Notes: generated by a model from the sequence alone, not told the origin. A stretch of DNA of 64,000 nt from Bacillus proteolyticus (GCF_001884065.1 NZ_MACH01000116.1:124001-188000), one strand, 5' to 3'; positions 10,297-20,672 are shown, counted from the first letter of the stretch. Program-made: numbers and translations.

Positions 10297-11031
10297 TTAT
10301 TGGTCTTTTTTAATTTGCTCCAGCCATTTCTCTTCCTGCTTAGATAATTCTCGCTCTTCTAGTAAATCTGGTCTACGCGTATACGTACGACGCAAGGATT
10401 CTTTATGGCGCCATTCATCAATGTTTTTATGATTTCCTGACATTAATACATCCGGTACCTTCATACCACGGAAATCAGCAGGACGTGTATAATGTGGGTG
10501 TTCTAACAAACCTGTGCTAAAAGAATCTTCCACTTGTGACGTTTGATTCCCTAGTACTCCTGGCAGGAGACGTACAACACTATCAGTAATCACCATTGAG
10601 GCTAGTTCTCCACCCGTCAATACGTAATCACCAATAGAAATCTCATCTGTTACAAGATGTTCACGAACTCGTTCATCGTACCCTTCATAATGGCCACATA
10701 CAAAAATAACATGCTCTTCTTCAGCAAGCTCTTCTGCCTTCCTCTGCGTAAAACGCTCTCCTTGTGGACACATTAAGACGATTCTCGGTTTACGGTCTGT
10801 TTCCTTCGTTAACTCTTCCACCGCATCAAAGATAGGCTGAGGGGTTAATACCATCCCAGCGCCCCCACCATACGGATAATCATCTACACTATTATGCTTA
10901 CTAGTTGTATAATCACGGAAATTGACAACACGAAGCTCTACCGCTTCTTTTTCTTGTGCTTTCTTTAAAATTGAAGACCCAAACACACCTGTAAACATAT
11001 CTGGAAACAATGTTAAAATGTCAATCTTCAT
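10297..11031 (-). CDS. trmD: tRNA (guanine-37-N1)-methyltransferase
   Basis: The 244-residue SPOUT methyltransferase that makes m1G37 and prevents frameshifting. It shows [13 protein letters not shown] at the start, the knot region [20 protein letters not shown] near residue 130-150, and the [10 protein letters not shown] segment. Its start overlaps the rimM stop by one base (TAATG), implying translational coupling. trmD-rimM is the conserved order. Confidence 0.97.
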   Translation of the reverse strand: MKIDILTLFPDMFTGVFGSSILKKAQEKEAVELRVVNFRDYTTSKHNSVDDYPYGGGAGMVLTPQPIFDAVEELTKETDRKPRIVLMCPQGERFTQRKAEELAEEEHVIFVCGHYEGYDERVREHLVTDEISIGDYVLTGGELASMVITDSVVRLLPGVLGNQTSQVEDSFSTGLLEHPHYTRPADFRGMKVPDVLMSGNHKNIDEWRHKESLRRTYTRRPDLLEERELSKQEEKWLEQIKKDQ

Positions 11032-11546
11032 TATAGCAATCCTTCCATTACATGAATGGTTACTAATTTATTCTCAATATTAACTTGAAGCACAACGTCA
11101 TCAATATAAGGAATTAAAAGATCTTGACCTTTTGGACGTTTAATCACCCATACATCATTCGCACCAGGAGATAAGATCTCTTTGATCGTTCCTAACGCTT
11201 CTCCTTCTTCCGTTACAACACTACAACCAATAATTTCATGATAGTAGTATTCACCTTCAGCTAGTTCGCCTAACTGCTCTTCTGGTACTTTTATTAAAGA
11301 ACCTTTCAACTTCTCTACTTCATCTACATTGTTGTATCCTTCAAGTGTTAATAAATCAAATGTCTTATGTTGACGATGAGAAGTTACCTTCACTGGAAGA
11401 TAGTCTGTGTCTTTCTCATTACATATGTATAACGTGTTTCCTACTTTATATCGCTCTTCTGGAAAATCAGTACGAGAAATTACACGAATTTCTCCTCTTA
11501 CGCCATGAGTATTTACAATTTTCCCTACGTTAAACCATTTTGTCAT
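11031..11546 (-). CDS. rimM: Ribosome maturation factor RimM
   Basis: A 171-residue 30S maturation factor that binds S19. It has the N-terminal RimM barrel ([18 protein letters not shown]) and a C-terminal PRC barrel ([35 protein letters not shown]). I use the ATG at 11546; the AGGGGTG ahead of it is 11 bases away, a little far, and longer in-frame starts lack family similarity. A strong terminator separates it from khpA upstream. Confidence 0.95.
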   Translation of the reverse strand: MTKWFNVGKIVNTHGVRGEIRVISRTDFPEERYKVGNTLYICNEKDTDYLPVKVTSHRQHKTFDLLTLEGYNNVDEVEKLKGSLIKVPEEQLGELAEGEYYYHEIIGCSVVTEEGEALGTIKEILSPGANDVWVIKRPKGQDLLIPYIDDVVLQVNIENKLVTIHVMEGLL

Positions 11547-11628
11547 AAATAGTATGTCACCCCTGGTTTCTATATAAATTAAGCATCTCCATTTCACATA
11601 TGGAACATGCAACTTCTCTTTAAATGTT

Positions 11629-11663
11629 AAAAAAGGGAGAGGAATTAACTCCTCGCCCTTTTT
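11629..11663 (-). terminator. Strong terminator after khpA
   Basis: A long stem (AAAAAGGG-x-GAGGA against the complementary CCTC-x-CCCTTTTT, one internal mismatch) is followed by six Ts on the minus strand. It closes the rpsP-khpA unit ahead of rimM-trmD. Confidence 0.85.
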
Positions 11664-11667
11664 ACGT

Positions 11668-11895
11668 TTATTGAATTTCCAGTGTTACTTTTTCATCATT
11701 ATGATGTCCCACTGAATACAAGAGCATTCGAATTGCTTTCGCAACCTTCCCTTGCTTTCCAATGACTTTTCCAACATCCTCAGGATGTACAGTTAATCGA
11801 TACTTTATCTCTCCGTTGCAAAGTTCCTGTGTAACTTTTACATCTTCAGGATGATCGACAAGAGGCTTGACAATCGTCTCGACTAACTTCTTCAT
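11668..11895 (-). CDS. khpA: KH-domain RNA-binding protein KhpA (YlqC)
   Basis: A 75-residue single KH domain with the GxxG loop [13 protein letters not shown] near residue 42-54; KhpA partners with KhpB and affects cell division and elongation in Gram-positives. Two ATGs lie close together at 11901 and 11895. TTGAGG is only 2 bases from the first and 8 from the second, so I prefer 11895. It is 14 bases after rpsP, the conserved rpsP-khpA pair. Confidence 0.93.
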   Translation of the reverse strand: MKKLVETIVKPLVDHPEDVKVTQELCNGEIKYRLTVHPEDVGKVIGKQGKVAKAIRMLLYSVGHHNDEKVTLEIQ

Positions 11896-11909
11896 AGTCA
11901 TTGCCTCAA

Positions 11910-12182
11910 TTACTTACCTTGTTTAGATAAGTGGAATTTCTCCATGATACCTTGGTTAGAGAATAAGTTACGAACTGTATCAGACGGTTTAGCACCGTTT
12001 CCTAACCATTTTAATGCTGCTTCTTCGTTGATCTTAACTTCAGCTGGTTGAGCAACCGGATTGTAAGTACCGATTTCCTCAATGAAACGTCCGTCACGAG
12101 GAGAACGAGAATCTGCAACAACTACACGATAGAAAGGAGTTTTTTTAGCTCCCATACGTTTTAAACGAATTTTAACTGCCAT
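11910..12182 (-). CDS. rpsP: 30S ribosomal protein S16
   Basis: The 90-residue S16 ([41 protein letters not shown]). Normal length. Start at 12182 behind GGAGGTG. It lies 100 bases downstream of ffh with a candidate promoter in the gap. Confidence 0.98.
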   Translation of the reverse strand: MAVKIRLKRMGAKKTPFYRVVVADSRSPRDGRFIEEIGTYNPVAQPAEVKINEEAALKWLGNGAKPSDTVRNLFSNQGIMEKFHLSKQGK

Positions 12183-12220
12183 TTATAAAGCACCTCCGAA
12201 TTTATTTCACACAGATAATT

Positions 12221-12250
12221 ATATTAGCAAAAAGACTATTGCTTTGTAAA
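12221..12250 (-). promoter_or_regulatory. Candidate sigma-A promoter of rpsP
   Basis: On the minus strand TTTACA (12245-12250) and TAATAT (12221-12226) are 18 bases apart with an upstream TGC next to the -10 (extended -10). It sits in the ffh-rpsP gap, 39 bases from the rpsP start. Confidence 0.5.
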
Positions 12251-12282
12251 GTATTTTTTCTTAACAGAGCCATCTTTTTTCC

Positions 12283-13632
12283 TTACATGAATGGAAACTT
12301 CATTCCACCTAGTCCTTTTTTCTTACCTTTTTGCATACCAGTCATCGTTTTCATCATTTTCTTCATATCATCGAATTGCTTGATTAGACGATTGATTTCT
12401 TGTACGGTTGTACCGCTACCTTTGGCAATGCGTTTTTTTCGACTAGCGTTAATTATTTCCGGTTGTTCTCGTTCTAATTTAGTCATAGAACGAATAATTG
12501 CCTCAATATGCCCAATTTGTTTTTCATCAACTTGTGCATTTTTCAGCCCTTTAATTTTATTTGCACCAGGAAGCATTCCTAACAATTCGTCAAGCGGTCC
12601 AAGTTGACGCACTTGTCCAAGTTGTTCTAGGAAATCGTCAAGTGTAAACGAAAGCGTACGCATTTTTTGCTCAAGTTCTTTTGCTTTCTCTTCATCAACT
12701 GTAGCTTGCGCTTTTTCAATTAATGTTAAGACGTCGCCCATCCCTAAAATACGGGATGCCATACGTTCTGGATGGAACGCTTCAATCGCATCTAGCTTTT
12801 CACCCATACCAGCAAATTTAATTGGTGTGTTTGTTACAGCCTTAATAGATAATGCCGCACCACCGCGCGTGTCACCATCTAATTTCGTTAATACAACACC
12901 TGTTAAACCTAACTGTTCATGGAAACTTTGTGCTACATTTACCGCGTCTTGTCCTGTCATCGCATCGACAACAAGGAAAATTTCATCTGGTTTCGCAACT
13001 TCTTTCACTTTCGCTAGTTCATCCATTAGTTCTTCATCAATATGCAGGCGACCCGCTGTATCAATTAAAACATAATCATGATGATCTTCTTTTGCTTTTG
13101 CAATCGCTTGTTTCGCAATTTCAACTGGACTTACTTGATCTCCTAAAGAGAAAACAGGCATGTCCAATTGCTTCCCTAATGTTTCAAGCTGTTTAATCGC
13201 TGCTGGACGGTAAATATCTGCTGCAACAAGCATCGGTTTACGATTATACTTTTTACGAAGTAAATTCGCAAGCTTACCTGTTGTCGTTGTTTTACCCGCA
13301 CCTTGCAGACCAACCATCATAATAACAGTCGGTGGCTTATTAGCAACAGCAATTTTGCTTTGCTCTCCGCCCATAAGTTCTGTAAGTTCTTCCTGTACGA
13401 TTTTAATTACTTGTTGTCCAGGTGTCAAACTTTTCATTACATCTTGTCCGACAGCACGCTCAGACACACGCTTTATAAAATCTTTTACTACTTTAAAGTT
13501 AACATCTGCTTCTAAAAGAGCTAGACGAACTTCTCTCATCATTTCTTTCACATCGGCTTCAGAAACTTTTCCTTTGCCGCGGATTTTTTGCATTGTCTGT
13601 TGAAGTCGGTCGGCTAATCCTTCAAATGCCAT
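12283..13632 (-). CDS. ffh: Signal recognition particle protein Ffh
   Basis: The 449-residue SRP54 homologue that binds 4.5S/scRNA and signal sequences of nascent membrane proteins. N domain to ~residue 90, then the GTPase G domain (GLQGAGKTTTTGKLA, DTAGRL, TKLDGDTRGGAAL), then a methionine-rich M domain ending in MTGMQKGKKKGLGGMKFP. It follows ylxM by 12 bases, the normal ylxM-ffh pair. Confidence 0.98.
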   Translation of the reverse strand: MAFEGLADRLQQTMQKIRGKGKVSEADVKEMMREVRLALLEADVNFKVVKDFIKRVSERAVGQDVMKSLTPGQQVIKIVQEELTELMGGEQSKIAVANKPPTVIMMVGLQGAGKTTTTGKLANLLRKKYNRKPMLVAADIYRPAAIKQLETLGKQLDMPVFSLGDQVSPVEIAKQAIAKAKEDHHDYVLIDTAGRLHIDEELMDELAKVKEVAKPDEIFLVVDAMTGQDAVNVAQSFHEQLGLTGVVLTKLDGDTRGGAALSIKAVTNTPIKFAGMGEKLDAIEAFHPERMASRILGMGDVLTLIEKAQATVDEEKAKELEQKMRTLSFTLDDFLEQLGQVRQLGPLDELLGMLPGANKIKGLKNAQVDEKQIGHIEAIIRSMTKLEREQPEIINASRKKRIAKGSGTTVQEINRLIKQFDDMKKMMKTMTGMQKGKKKGLGGMKFPFM

Positions 13633-13644
13633 ATTGCCGCCCTC

Positions 13645-13977
13645 CTAATCTAATTTTTCGATAGCTTCAACAACTTGTTTCATTTCTTCATTCACATGCT
13701 CTTCTTCGCTGATTAGCTGTTTTAGCTTTGCAACAAGTCGCTGTCGCTCTTGAAACTTTTGAAGTAATACTAATTTATCTTCATATTCTTCAAGCATCGC
13801 TTCAGTCCGTTTAATGTTATCATACACGGCTTGGCGGCTTACATCAAATTCTTCCGCAATTTCACCAAGAGATAAATCATCTAGATAATAAAGCGACATA
13901 TAACTTCTTTGTTTTTGCGTTAACAACGATTGATAAAAATCAAATAAATAGTTCATTCTCGTTGTTTTTTCGAGCAT
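13645..13977 (-). CDS. ylxM: YlxM/p13-like DNA-binding protein, SRP-associated
   Basis: A 110-residue UPF0122 protein with a sigma-70 region-4-like helix-turn-helix ([20 protein letters not shown], residues 31-50) and a C-terminal coiled coil. Streptococcal YlxM modulates SRP assembly; here the function is inferred from family and linkage to ffh. Start ATG at 13977 behind AAAGGATG; a good promoter lies upstream. Confidence 0.93.
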   Translation of the reverse strand: MLEKTTRMNYLFDFYQSLLTQKQRSYMSLYYLDDLSLGEIAEEFDVSRQAVYDNIKRTEAMLEEYEDKLVLLQKFQERQRLVAKLKQLISEEEHVNEEMKQVVEAIEKLD

Positions 13978-14019
13978 GTTGGATCATCCTTTGTTAAGTG
14001 ATTTCCCTTTACATGAATT

Positions 14020-14048
14020 AGTTTACATGGAGTATAAAAGAGTGTCAA
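14020..14048 (-). promoter_or_regulatory. Sigma-A promoter of ylxM-ffh
   Basis: On the minus strand TTGACA (14043-14048) and TAAACT (14020-14025) are 17 bases apart, 43 bases upstream of ylxM, directly after the ftsY terminator. Confidence 0.65.
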
Positions 14049-14080
14049 GTTTTTTTCTTAACATCACATGTTTTTTATAG

Positions 14081-14109
14081 AAAAAGAAGCGGAAATACCG
14101 CTTCTTTTT
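14081..14109 (-). terminator. Terminator of ftsY
   Basis: AAAAAGAAGCGG and CCGCTTCTTTTT form a perfect 12-bp stem with a 5-base loop. It is symmetrical, begins at the ftsY stop and carries a U run on the minus strand. Confidence 0.92.
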
Positions 14110-14110
14110 C

Positions 14111-15100
14111 TTACACTTCTTCAGTTTCTACCAAGTTCGCGAATAAGCCATACACATATTGCTCTGGATCAAATTGCTGCAGATCATCCATTTGCTCTCC
14201 TAATCCAACAAACTTCACCGGTACATCCATTTCGTTACGAATTGCTAATACGATACCACCTTTAGCAGTTCCGTCTAACTTCGTTAAAACAATACCAGTA
14301 ACATTCGTTGCTTCACGGAATGTTTTCGCTTGACTTAAACCATTTTGTCCTGTTGTTGCATCAATAACAAGTAATACTTCATGAGGAGCTCCTGGTACTT
14401 CACGCTCAATTACACGCTTCACTTTCTCTAACTCTTTCATTAAGTTGACTTTGTTTTGCAGGCGCCCTGCTGTATCACATAGCAACACATCCACTTTACG
14501 AGCCTTCGCTGCCTGTACAGCATCGTACATTACAGCCGCCGGGTCAGACCCTGATCCTTGTTTAATTACTTCTACACCAACACGATCGCCCCATACTTCT
14601 AATTGTTCAATCGCTCCAGCACGGAATGTATCTCCTGCCGCCAATAGGACAGACTTACCTTCCGATTTAAATTTATGTGCAAGCTTACCAATTGTCGTCG
14701 TTTTTCCTACACCGTTAACACCAACAAATAAAACAACTGTTAATTGATCCTCTTGTATATTAACTTCATTACTAAAGTCGCTATCACCTTTGTAAATTCC
14801 CACTAACTTCTCAGAAATCACAGCCTGTACTTCTTTTGGATCTTGAATGTTACGACGTTGCACTTCTTCTTTCAACTGATCAATTAATTCCATTACTGTC
14901 GAGACTCCAACATCTGCACTAATTAAAATTTCTTCTAATTCCTCAAAGAAGTCTTCGTCTATTTTACGGTAACGATACACTAAATCATTTACTTTATCAG
15001 CAAATGAATTTCTTGTTTTTTCTAATCCTTGTTTAAACTTCTCTGTTACTGTATCCGTTTGTTTTGAAATTTTTTCTTTTAATTTTTTAAAAAAGCTCAT
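14111..15100 (-). CDS. ftsY: Signal recognition particle receptor FtsY
   Basis: A 329-residue SRP receptor GTPase that docks Ffh-ribosome complexes at the membrane. Short basic N-terminal helix (MSFFKKLKEKISKQ), NG domain with GVNGVGKTTTIGKLA near residue 125, DTAGRL, TKLDGTAKGG and KFVGLGEQMDDLQ. It lacks the long acidic A domain of E. coli, as usual in Bacillus. I use the ATG at 15100 because the upstream ATG at 15109 abuts GGAAGG with no spacing. It is 14 bases after smc. Confidence 0.97.
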   Translation of the reverse strand: MSFFKKLKEKISKQTDTVTEKFKQGLEKTRNSFADKVNDLVYRYRKIDEDFFEELEEILISADVGVSTVMELIDQLKEEVQRRNIQDPKEVQAVISEKLVGIYKGDSDFSNEVNIQEDQLTVVLFVGVNGVGKTTTIGKLAHKFKSEGKSVLLAAGDTFRAGAIEQLEVWGDRVGVEVIKQGSGSDPAAVMYDAVQAAKARKVDVLLCDTAGRLQNKVNLMKELEKVKRVIEREVPGAPHEVLLVIDATTGQNGLSQAKTFREATNVTGIVLTKLDGTAKGGIVLAIRNEMDVPVKFVGLGEQMDDLQQFDPEQYVYGLFANLVETEEV

Positions 15101-15114
15101 ACTTCCCATCCTTC

Positions 15115-18100
15115 CTATTTACTTGCTACAAGTTCTTCGCCATCACCTAAACGAACAGAAACAAGCTTAGATACCCCTGATTCTTGCATTGTTACACCGT
15201 ACAATACATCAGACTCTTCCATTGTACCTTTTCGGTGTGTAATTACAATAAACTGCGTTTCATCACTAAATTTCTTTAAATACTGCGCAAAACGAGCAAC
15301 ATTAGCCTCATCAAGAGCCGCTTCTACTTCATCTAGCACACAGAATGGGACTGGGCGTACTTTTAAAATACCAAATAAGAGCGCAATTGCCGTCAAAGCA
15401 CGCTCTCCACCTGAAAGTAAACCTAAGTTTTGTAGTTTCTTCCCTGGTGGTTGCGCTACAATATCAATACCAGTATTTAATAAATCTTCTGGATTTGTCA
15501 TTACTAAATCCGCTCTTCCGCCTCCGAATAATTCAGAGAATACAGATTGAAACTCCGTTCGAATTCCTTCGAATGTAGTAGAAAAGCGTTTTTTCATCTC
15601 TTCATCCATTTCCGTAATAAGTTGATGTAACGTCGATTTCGCTTCTTCCAGGTCATCTCTTTGCTCTAGTAAGAATGTATGACGTTCTGCTACACGTTCG
15701 TATTCATCAATTGCCCCTAAGTTTACTGCGCCTAACTCTTCAATGGATAGTTTAATTAATTTCACCTTTTTACGCGCATCTTCTGCTGGCATCGTCATTG
15801 TATACTTCAGTTTTGCTGCTTCAAATGAAATAGTATATGTTTCACGTAAATGTTGCAATCTATTTTCCAACTCTACATCAAGTCGGTTAATTTTCACTTC
15901 TTGATCTTTCAACATCTCAAGAATATATTTATGTTTACCTATTGTTTCTTTCACACCGCGTTCTAAATGCTCCACTCTCTCTTGCAATGATACGCGTTGT
16001 TCACGACGCGAACGAATTAAATCCGAAGTTTGATTACGATCATACGCTTTCTTCTCTATCATATTCGTAATTTGGTCTTCGCCACTTGAATTAGACGTCA
16101 TCTCTTGTTTTAAGAACGCTAAATCTTCTTTCGTTTTTACAAGCGTCGTATCAGTCTCTTCTTTTTCCTTCGTTAATCGTTCAACTTTTTCTTTTTGATT
16201 AGATAAACGTTGTTGTTGTTCAGCTGCTTGTACTTTTAGCTCAGTCATTTCCTTCTGAACTTTCTCTTTTGAAGAATGTTGCTCACTTTTTTGTTTCGTT
16301 AATGCGACGATTTTGCCATCTAATTCCGAGATTTCTGCTTGAAGAGTTGCTAAAATCTTTTCTAACTCTCCTTTACGCCCTTGCATTTTCACTTGATCTT
16401 GTAAAAATCCTTCTATCTCTAAATCGTATATAGATAAACGATCATTAATTCGATGCTCTTCTAATTCTAATCGATTAATTTCTTCTCTTAATTTCTGTTC
16501 ATCTACACGCTCAGTTTCTACACCTTGGCGCAGTTCGCGTATTTTCACTTCTTTTTCTTGAATCTCTTGCTTTACTGCTTTAACAAAGTTTTCTAGCTTC
16601 GTTGTTTTTTCTTCCATATCAGCTAGCTTTTTAGTCCATTCTTCAAGTTCACGCTGGCGCCCTAATAATGAAGATTTCGCCTGTTTTACAGCCCCACCAG
16701 TCATAGAACCACCAGGATTCACTACGTCACCTTCAAGTGTTACAATACGATAGCGATATTGTAATTGTTTCGCCAATTCATTTGCACCGCGTAAATCTTT
16801 CGCAACAACAACAGTACCTAATAGGCTTGAAACTACATTCTCATATTTATTGTTGTACTGCACAAGTTCTGCCGCTACACCGACAAATGCTGGGTGTTGA
16901 TTCACAATGCGTAATTGTTCAAATGATAACGATCTACTTTTAATAACAGCTTGAGGTAAAAACGTTGCACGACCATGTTTATTTTGCTTTAAAAATGCAA
17001 TTGCATTACGAGCATGTTCTTCTGTTTGTACTACGATATGTTGCATCGCTGCCCCAAGGGCGATTTCCATCGCAATTTCATATTCTTTCGGCACAGTCAG
17101 AAGTTCTGCAACAGCTCCCTCGATACCTTGCAATCTATTTTCTCTAGCCTTTAATACTTCACGTACCCCTTGATAGAAACCAGAATAGTCCTCTTGCATT
17201 TCTTCTAGCATTTCTTTTCGAGAACGCGCCTGTTGCACAAATTGATACGCTTGATACAGTTTCGTTTCATTTTCACTATACTGAGACTTACATTTCCCAA
17301 GTGCCGTTTCTGTCTTCTGTATGTTAGAAATAATGCCAGCTACTTTCTCCTTCACTTGCTCATAACTTTCTACAAGTTTCGCTTTTTTCGCTGTAATTTC
17401 CATACGCATCTGTACATATTTTTCATTTTCTTCATCAAGGCGTTCATTTTTAGAATTTTGCTGTTTAGATTGTTCTTCAATCATAGATAATTCATTACGC
17501 AGACTTGCTTGTTGATTTAAAAGTTCAATATAATCACCTTTTAAATTCTCAATCTGTTCCTCTAGATTCACGGCAAAAGTTGCAAGTAGTTGCTCATTAT
17601 CATGCAATTTCTTCTCCAACTCTTTTACCTGATTCACAAATTGCATTAACGCTTCGGTACTTGTTTCAATTTCACCATCATAACTTTGAGCTTTCTCTAC
17701 CAATTCAACAATCAGCTTTTCAAGCTGCGCACAATGCGTCGTCGCATTTTGCTTTCTTTCCTTTAACAACTCACGCTGCCCTTCTAGTTTTTCTAGCTCT
17801 TTACTAGAAAGAAGAAGAACTTCTTGTAAGGAGTTTACAGATTCATCAACCGCTTGTAATTGTCCACGTAACTCCTCAAGCTCTTCTTCACTTTTTTGTA
17901 AATTCGTCGACATCTTAACTTCTTCATCTTTATTATGCCCAAATTGATTTCGAAGCGCTTCCCACTTTTCATGTAATTCTTCAATTTCATGTACAATAAG
18001 CGCCGCTTCTACTTTTTCTAATTCTTCTTTTTTCTCAAGAAAATCTTTCGCTATAGAAGCTTGTCTTTCTAGTGGTTCTACTTGACTACTCAATTCATGT

Positions 18101-18684
18101 ATAATATCTTGCACACGATTTAAGTTTTCTTGTGTTTCTGCTAATTTCCCTTCGGCTTTCTTTTTACGAAGTTTGTATTTCAGCACACCAGCAGCCTCTT
18201 CAAATACACCACGACGTTCTTCTGATTTACTACTTAAAATCTCTTCGACTTTCCCCTGGCTAATAATTGAAAAAGCTTCTCTTCCCATACCAGAGTCCAT
18301 GAATAAATCAATAATATCTTTCAGTCTACAAGATTGTTTATTAATATAAAAATCACTATCACCCGAACGAGATACACGACGTGTTACACACACCTCGTTA
18401 TATTCAATCGGTAATCGTTGGTCTTCATTATTTAAAGTTAATGTTACTTCAGCAATATTAACCGCTCTTCTCGTATCACTACCCGCAAAAATAATATCCT
18501 CCATTTTTACACCGCGTAATGACTTTGCAGATTGTTCACCAAGTACCCAGCGAATCGCATCAGTAATATTACTTTTCCCGCTCCCGTTAGGTCCTACTAC
18601 AGAAGTTACACCTGGAACAAAATCGACAGATACACGCTCAGCAAAAGATTTAAATCCTGCTATTTCTAATCTTTTTAAAAACAC
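15115..18684 (-). CDS. smc: Chromosome condensation and segregation ATPase SMC
   Basis: A 1189-residue SMC protein that with ScpA and ScpB extrudes DNA loops for segregation. Head domain with Walker A GPNGSGKSN at 31-39, two long coiled coils (about 170-500 and 680-1020), a hinge containing the glycine-rich GGSMTGG, then the signature LLSGGERALTAIALL and Walker B FCVLDEVEAALDE. I use the GTG at 18684 (VFLKRLEIAGFKSF) behind GGAGGAAGG; an in-frame extension of 25 codons lacks family similarity. It lies between rnc and ftsY, as in B. subtilis. Confidence 0.97.
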   Translation of the reverse strand: MFLKRLEIAGFKSFAERVSVDFVPGVTSVVGPNGSGKSNITDAIRWVLGEQSAKSLRGVKMEDIIFAGSDTRRAVNIAEVTLTLNNEDQRLPIEYNEVCVTRRVSRSGDSDFYINKQSCRLKDIIDLFMDSGMGREAFSIISQGKVEEILSSKSEERRGVFEEAAGVLKYKLRKKKAEGKLAETQENLNRVQDIIHELSSQVEPLERQASIAKDFLEKKEELEKVEAALIVHEIEELHEKWEALRNQFGHNKDEEVKMSTNLQKSEEELEELRGQLQAVDESVNSLQEVLLLSSKELEKLEGQRELLKERKQNATTHCAQLEKLIVELVEKAQSYDGEIETSTEALMQFVNQVKELEKKLHDNEQLLATFAVNLEEQIENLKGDYIELLNQQASLRNELSMIEEQSKQQNSKNERLDEENEKYVQMRMEITAKKAKLVESYEQVKEKVAGIISNIQKTETALGKCKSQYSENETKLYQAYQFVQQARSRKEMLEEMQEDYSGFYQGVREVLKARENRLQGIEGAVAELLTVPKEYEIAMEIALGAAMQHIVVQTEEHARNAIAFLKQNKHGRATFLPQAVIKSRSLSFEQLRIVNQHPAFVGVAAELVQYNNKYENVVSSLLGTVVVAKDLRGANELAKQLQYRYRIVTLEGDVVNPGGSMTGGAVKQAKSSLLGRQRELEEWTKKLADMEEKTTKLENFVKAVKQEIQEKEVKIRELRQGVETERVDEQKLREEINRLELEEHRINDRLSIYDLEIEGFLQDQVKMQGRKGELEKILATLQAEISELDGKIVALTKQKSEQHSSKEKVQKEMTELKVQAAEQQQRLSNQKEKVERLTKEKEETDTTLVKTKEDLAFLKQEMTSNSSGEDQITNMIEKKAYDRNQTSDLIRSRREQRVSLQERVEHLERGVKETIGKHKYILEMLKDQEVKINRLDVELENRLQHLRETYTISFEAAKLKYTMTMPAEDARKKVKLIKLSIEELGAVNLGAIDEYERVAERHTFLLEQRDDLEEAKSTLHQLITEMDEEMKKRFSTTFEGIRTEFQSVFSELFGGGRADLVMTNPEDLLNTGIDIVAQPPGKKLQNLGLLSGGERALTAIALLFGILKVRPVPFCVLDEVEAALDEANVARFAQYLKKFSDETQFIVITHRKGTMEESDVLYGVTMQESGVSKLVSVRLGDGEELVASK

Positions 18685-18802
18685 GAAAGGCCTTCCTCCT
18701 ATTCTCCGTTGTCGTAAACATTGTCTGTACGAAAACAAGCTACTATACGGATTTCCCACTCCTTTTATTTATAAACAAAAGGAAAGTTTCATTCTATGCA
18801 TA

Positions 18803-18833
18803 AGGAATCCCCCTCATTCAAAGGGGGATTCCT
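18803..18833 (-). other. 12-bp hairpin at the rnc-smc junction, no U tract
   Basis: AGGAATCCCCCT and AGGGGGATTCCT form a perfect GC-rich 12-bp stem that begins at the rnc stop codon. The minus strand continues with TATGCATAG, so there is no U run for intrinsic termination. It could be an RNase III processing site or a transcript stabiliser. See findings. Confidence 0.6.
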
Positions 18834-19570
18834 CATGATTGTTCTTTTAATTTTTTCAATGCTTCTGCAGCAGCTTGTTGCTCTGCCTCTTTTTTTGACT
18901 TACCACTTCCAAGACCTAATGCCTCATTATTTAAAGTTACACGTGACACAAATTCTCGGTTATGGGCCGGTCCTTTTTCTTGCAAAATTTGATACTCAAT
19001 ATTGCCACTACCATCACGCTGAATCAATTCTTGCAATTGACTCTTATAATCCATCACATGAGAAAAAGCACCTTCATTAATTTTCGGATATACAACTTCT
19101 TTTAAGAATCCCCAAACTGTTTCAAGCCCTTGATCAAGATAAAGGGCACCAATAAACGCTTCAAAGACATCCGCTAATAAAGCTGGTCGTTCACGTCCAC
19201 CCGTCATTTCCTCACCTTTCCCTAATAAAACAAGGCTACCAAATGACAATTCATTTGCAAAACGAACAAGAGATGGCTCACATACAATAGCTGCACGTAG
19301 TTTTGTTAACTCTCCTTCGCTCATTGTCGGATATTTTTGAAACAGATACTGTGATACAGTGAGTTCCAATACAGCATCACCAAGAAATTCAAGACGCTCA
19401 TTGTCCTCATGCGGTTTTTTTCGATGCTCATTCACATACGATGAATGCGTAAATGCTTGAATCAATAATTTTTCATCTGAAAACGTAATTCCTATCTCTT
19501 CTTGAAATACTTTAAACGCTTCACGATATTTTGTTTCGTATTTTTTTTCTCTATGTTTTCGGTACGGCAT
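18833..19570 (-). CDS. rnc: Ribonuclease III
   Basis: A 245-residue double-strand-specific endoribonuclease for rRNA and scRNA maturation. It has the catalytic signature [20 protein letters not shown] near residue 60-79, a second acidic site ([16 protein letters not shown]) and a C-terminal double-stranded RNA-binding domain ([11 protein letters not shown] to [19 protein letters not shown]). I use the ATG at 19570 behind GGAGGG. It lies between acpP and smc, as in B. subtilis, and is flanked by two hairpins. Confidence 0.97.
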   Translation of the reverse strand: MPYRKHREKKYETKYREAFKVFQEEIGITFSDEKLLIQAFTHSSYVNEHRKKPHEDNERLEFLGDAVLELTVSQYLFQKYPTMSEGELTKLRAAIVCEPSLVRFANELSFGSLVLLGKGEEMTGGRERPALLADVFEAFIGALYLDQGLETVWGFLKEVVYPKINEGAFSHVMDYKSQLQELIQRDGSGNIEYQILQEKGPAHNREFVSRVTLNNEALGLGSGKSKKEAEQQAAAEALKKLKEQS

Positions 19571-19592
19571 AGGTCCCTCCAGATATAAGCCG

Positions 19593-19619
19593 AGAAGCCC
19601 CGCTAAAAAACGGGACTTC
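19593..19619 (-). other. Hairpin at the acpP-rnc junction, no U tract
   Basis: GAAGTCCCG and CGGGGCTTC (minus strand) form a 9-bp stem with one G-U pair and a U-rich 8-base loop, then TCGGCTT. The absence of a terminal U run suggests processing or partial termination instead of a full terminator. Confidence 0.5.
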
Positions 19620-19628
19620 ACTTAAGCA

Positions 19629-19862
19629 TTATAGATGACTCTCTATGTAAGTCACAGCATCGCCAACAGTAGCAATCTTTTCAGCATCTTCATCAGAAAT
19701 TTCCATTTCGAATTCATCTTCCAATTGCATTACAAGTTCTACTACATCTAGGGAGTCTGCGCCTAAATCTTCTTTAAAGCTCGCAGCTGGTACTACTTCA
19801 GTTTCTTCTACACCTAAACGATCAACGATGATTTTTGTTACACGCTCTAAAACGTCTGCCAT
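19629..19862 (-). CDS. acpP: Acyl carrier protein
   Basis: The 77-residue type II acyl carrier protein. The phosphopantetheine serine lies in [18 protein letters not shown]. Strongly acidic, normal length. Two ATGs are available; the one at 19862 is 8 bases from GGAGGTG, the upstream one only 2. It completes the fapR-plsX-fabD-fabG-acpP cluster. Confidence 0.98.
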
Positions 19863-19931
19863 TCCATTCACCTCCCCTCAAATATTATATAAAATATTGT
19901 CCAAAAAAACTAGGTGAAATCGATTCTTTTA

Positions 19932-20672
19932 TTACATTACCATTCCGCCATCAACATTTAACGTTTGTCCTGTAATATATTTGCTTTGATCAGCAGCAAA
20001 AAACGTTACAGTATTTGCGATATCTTGCGCTTCACCAAACTGAGCTGTAGGAATTAACTTTAACATTTCGGCTTTTATATTTTCATCTAATACATCCGTC
20101 ATATCAGTCGCAATAAACCCTGGAGCAATTGCATTTACAGTAATATTTCGGCTCGCTAATTCTTTTGCTGATGTTTTTGTTAATCCAATTACACCAGCTT
20201 TAGCAGCAACATAGTTTGCTTGTCCTGGGTTTCCTGTTACTCCGACAACAGAAGCAATATTAATAATACGTCCATGACGTTGACGCATCATATAACGAGA
20301 TACTGCCTTCGTACATAAGAAAACACCTTTTAAGTTTGTATTAATAACTGTATCCCATTCTTCTTCTTTCATACGCATTAATAAATTATCTTTTGTTACA
20401 CCAGCGTTATTTACAAGAATATCTACTTGTCCAAACGTATCTACAGTTTGTTTCACCATATTCGTAACATCTTCAGCATTTGCAACATCTGCTCTTACCG
20501 CAATAGCATCTGAACCTAATTTCTTTATTTCATCGACTACTTCATTCGCCTTTTGCTCATTACCAGCATAATTTACTACAACATTCGCCCCTTGTTTTGC
20601 TAAATCAATCGCAATCGCACGACCAATTCCACGTGAAGCGCCAGTTACTAATGCTACTTTCCCTTTTAACAT
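19932..20672 (-). CDS. fabG: 3-oxoacyl-[acyl-carrier-protein] reductase FabG
   Basis: A 246-residue short-chain dehydrogenase that performs the NADPH-dependent ketoreduction of fatty acid elongation. [10 protein letters not shown] at 10-19 binds NADPH; NNAG near 87; catalytic Ser, YVAAK Tyr and Lys near 138-157; a C-terminal INVDGGMVM-like end. Its start overlaps the fabD stop by one base. Confidence 0.97.
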   Translation of the reverse strand: MLKGKVALVTGASRGIGRAIAIDLAKQGANVVVNYAGNEQKANEVVDEIKKLGSDAIAVRADVANAEDVTNMVKQTVDTFGQVDILVNNAGVTKDNLLMRMKEEEWDTVINTNLKGVFLCTKAVSRYMMRQRHGRIINIASVVGVTGNPGQANYVAAKAGVIGLTKTSAKELASRNITVNAIAPGFIATDMTDVLDENIKAEMLKLIPTAQFGEAQDIANTVTFFAADQSKYITGQTLNVDGGMVM

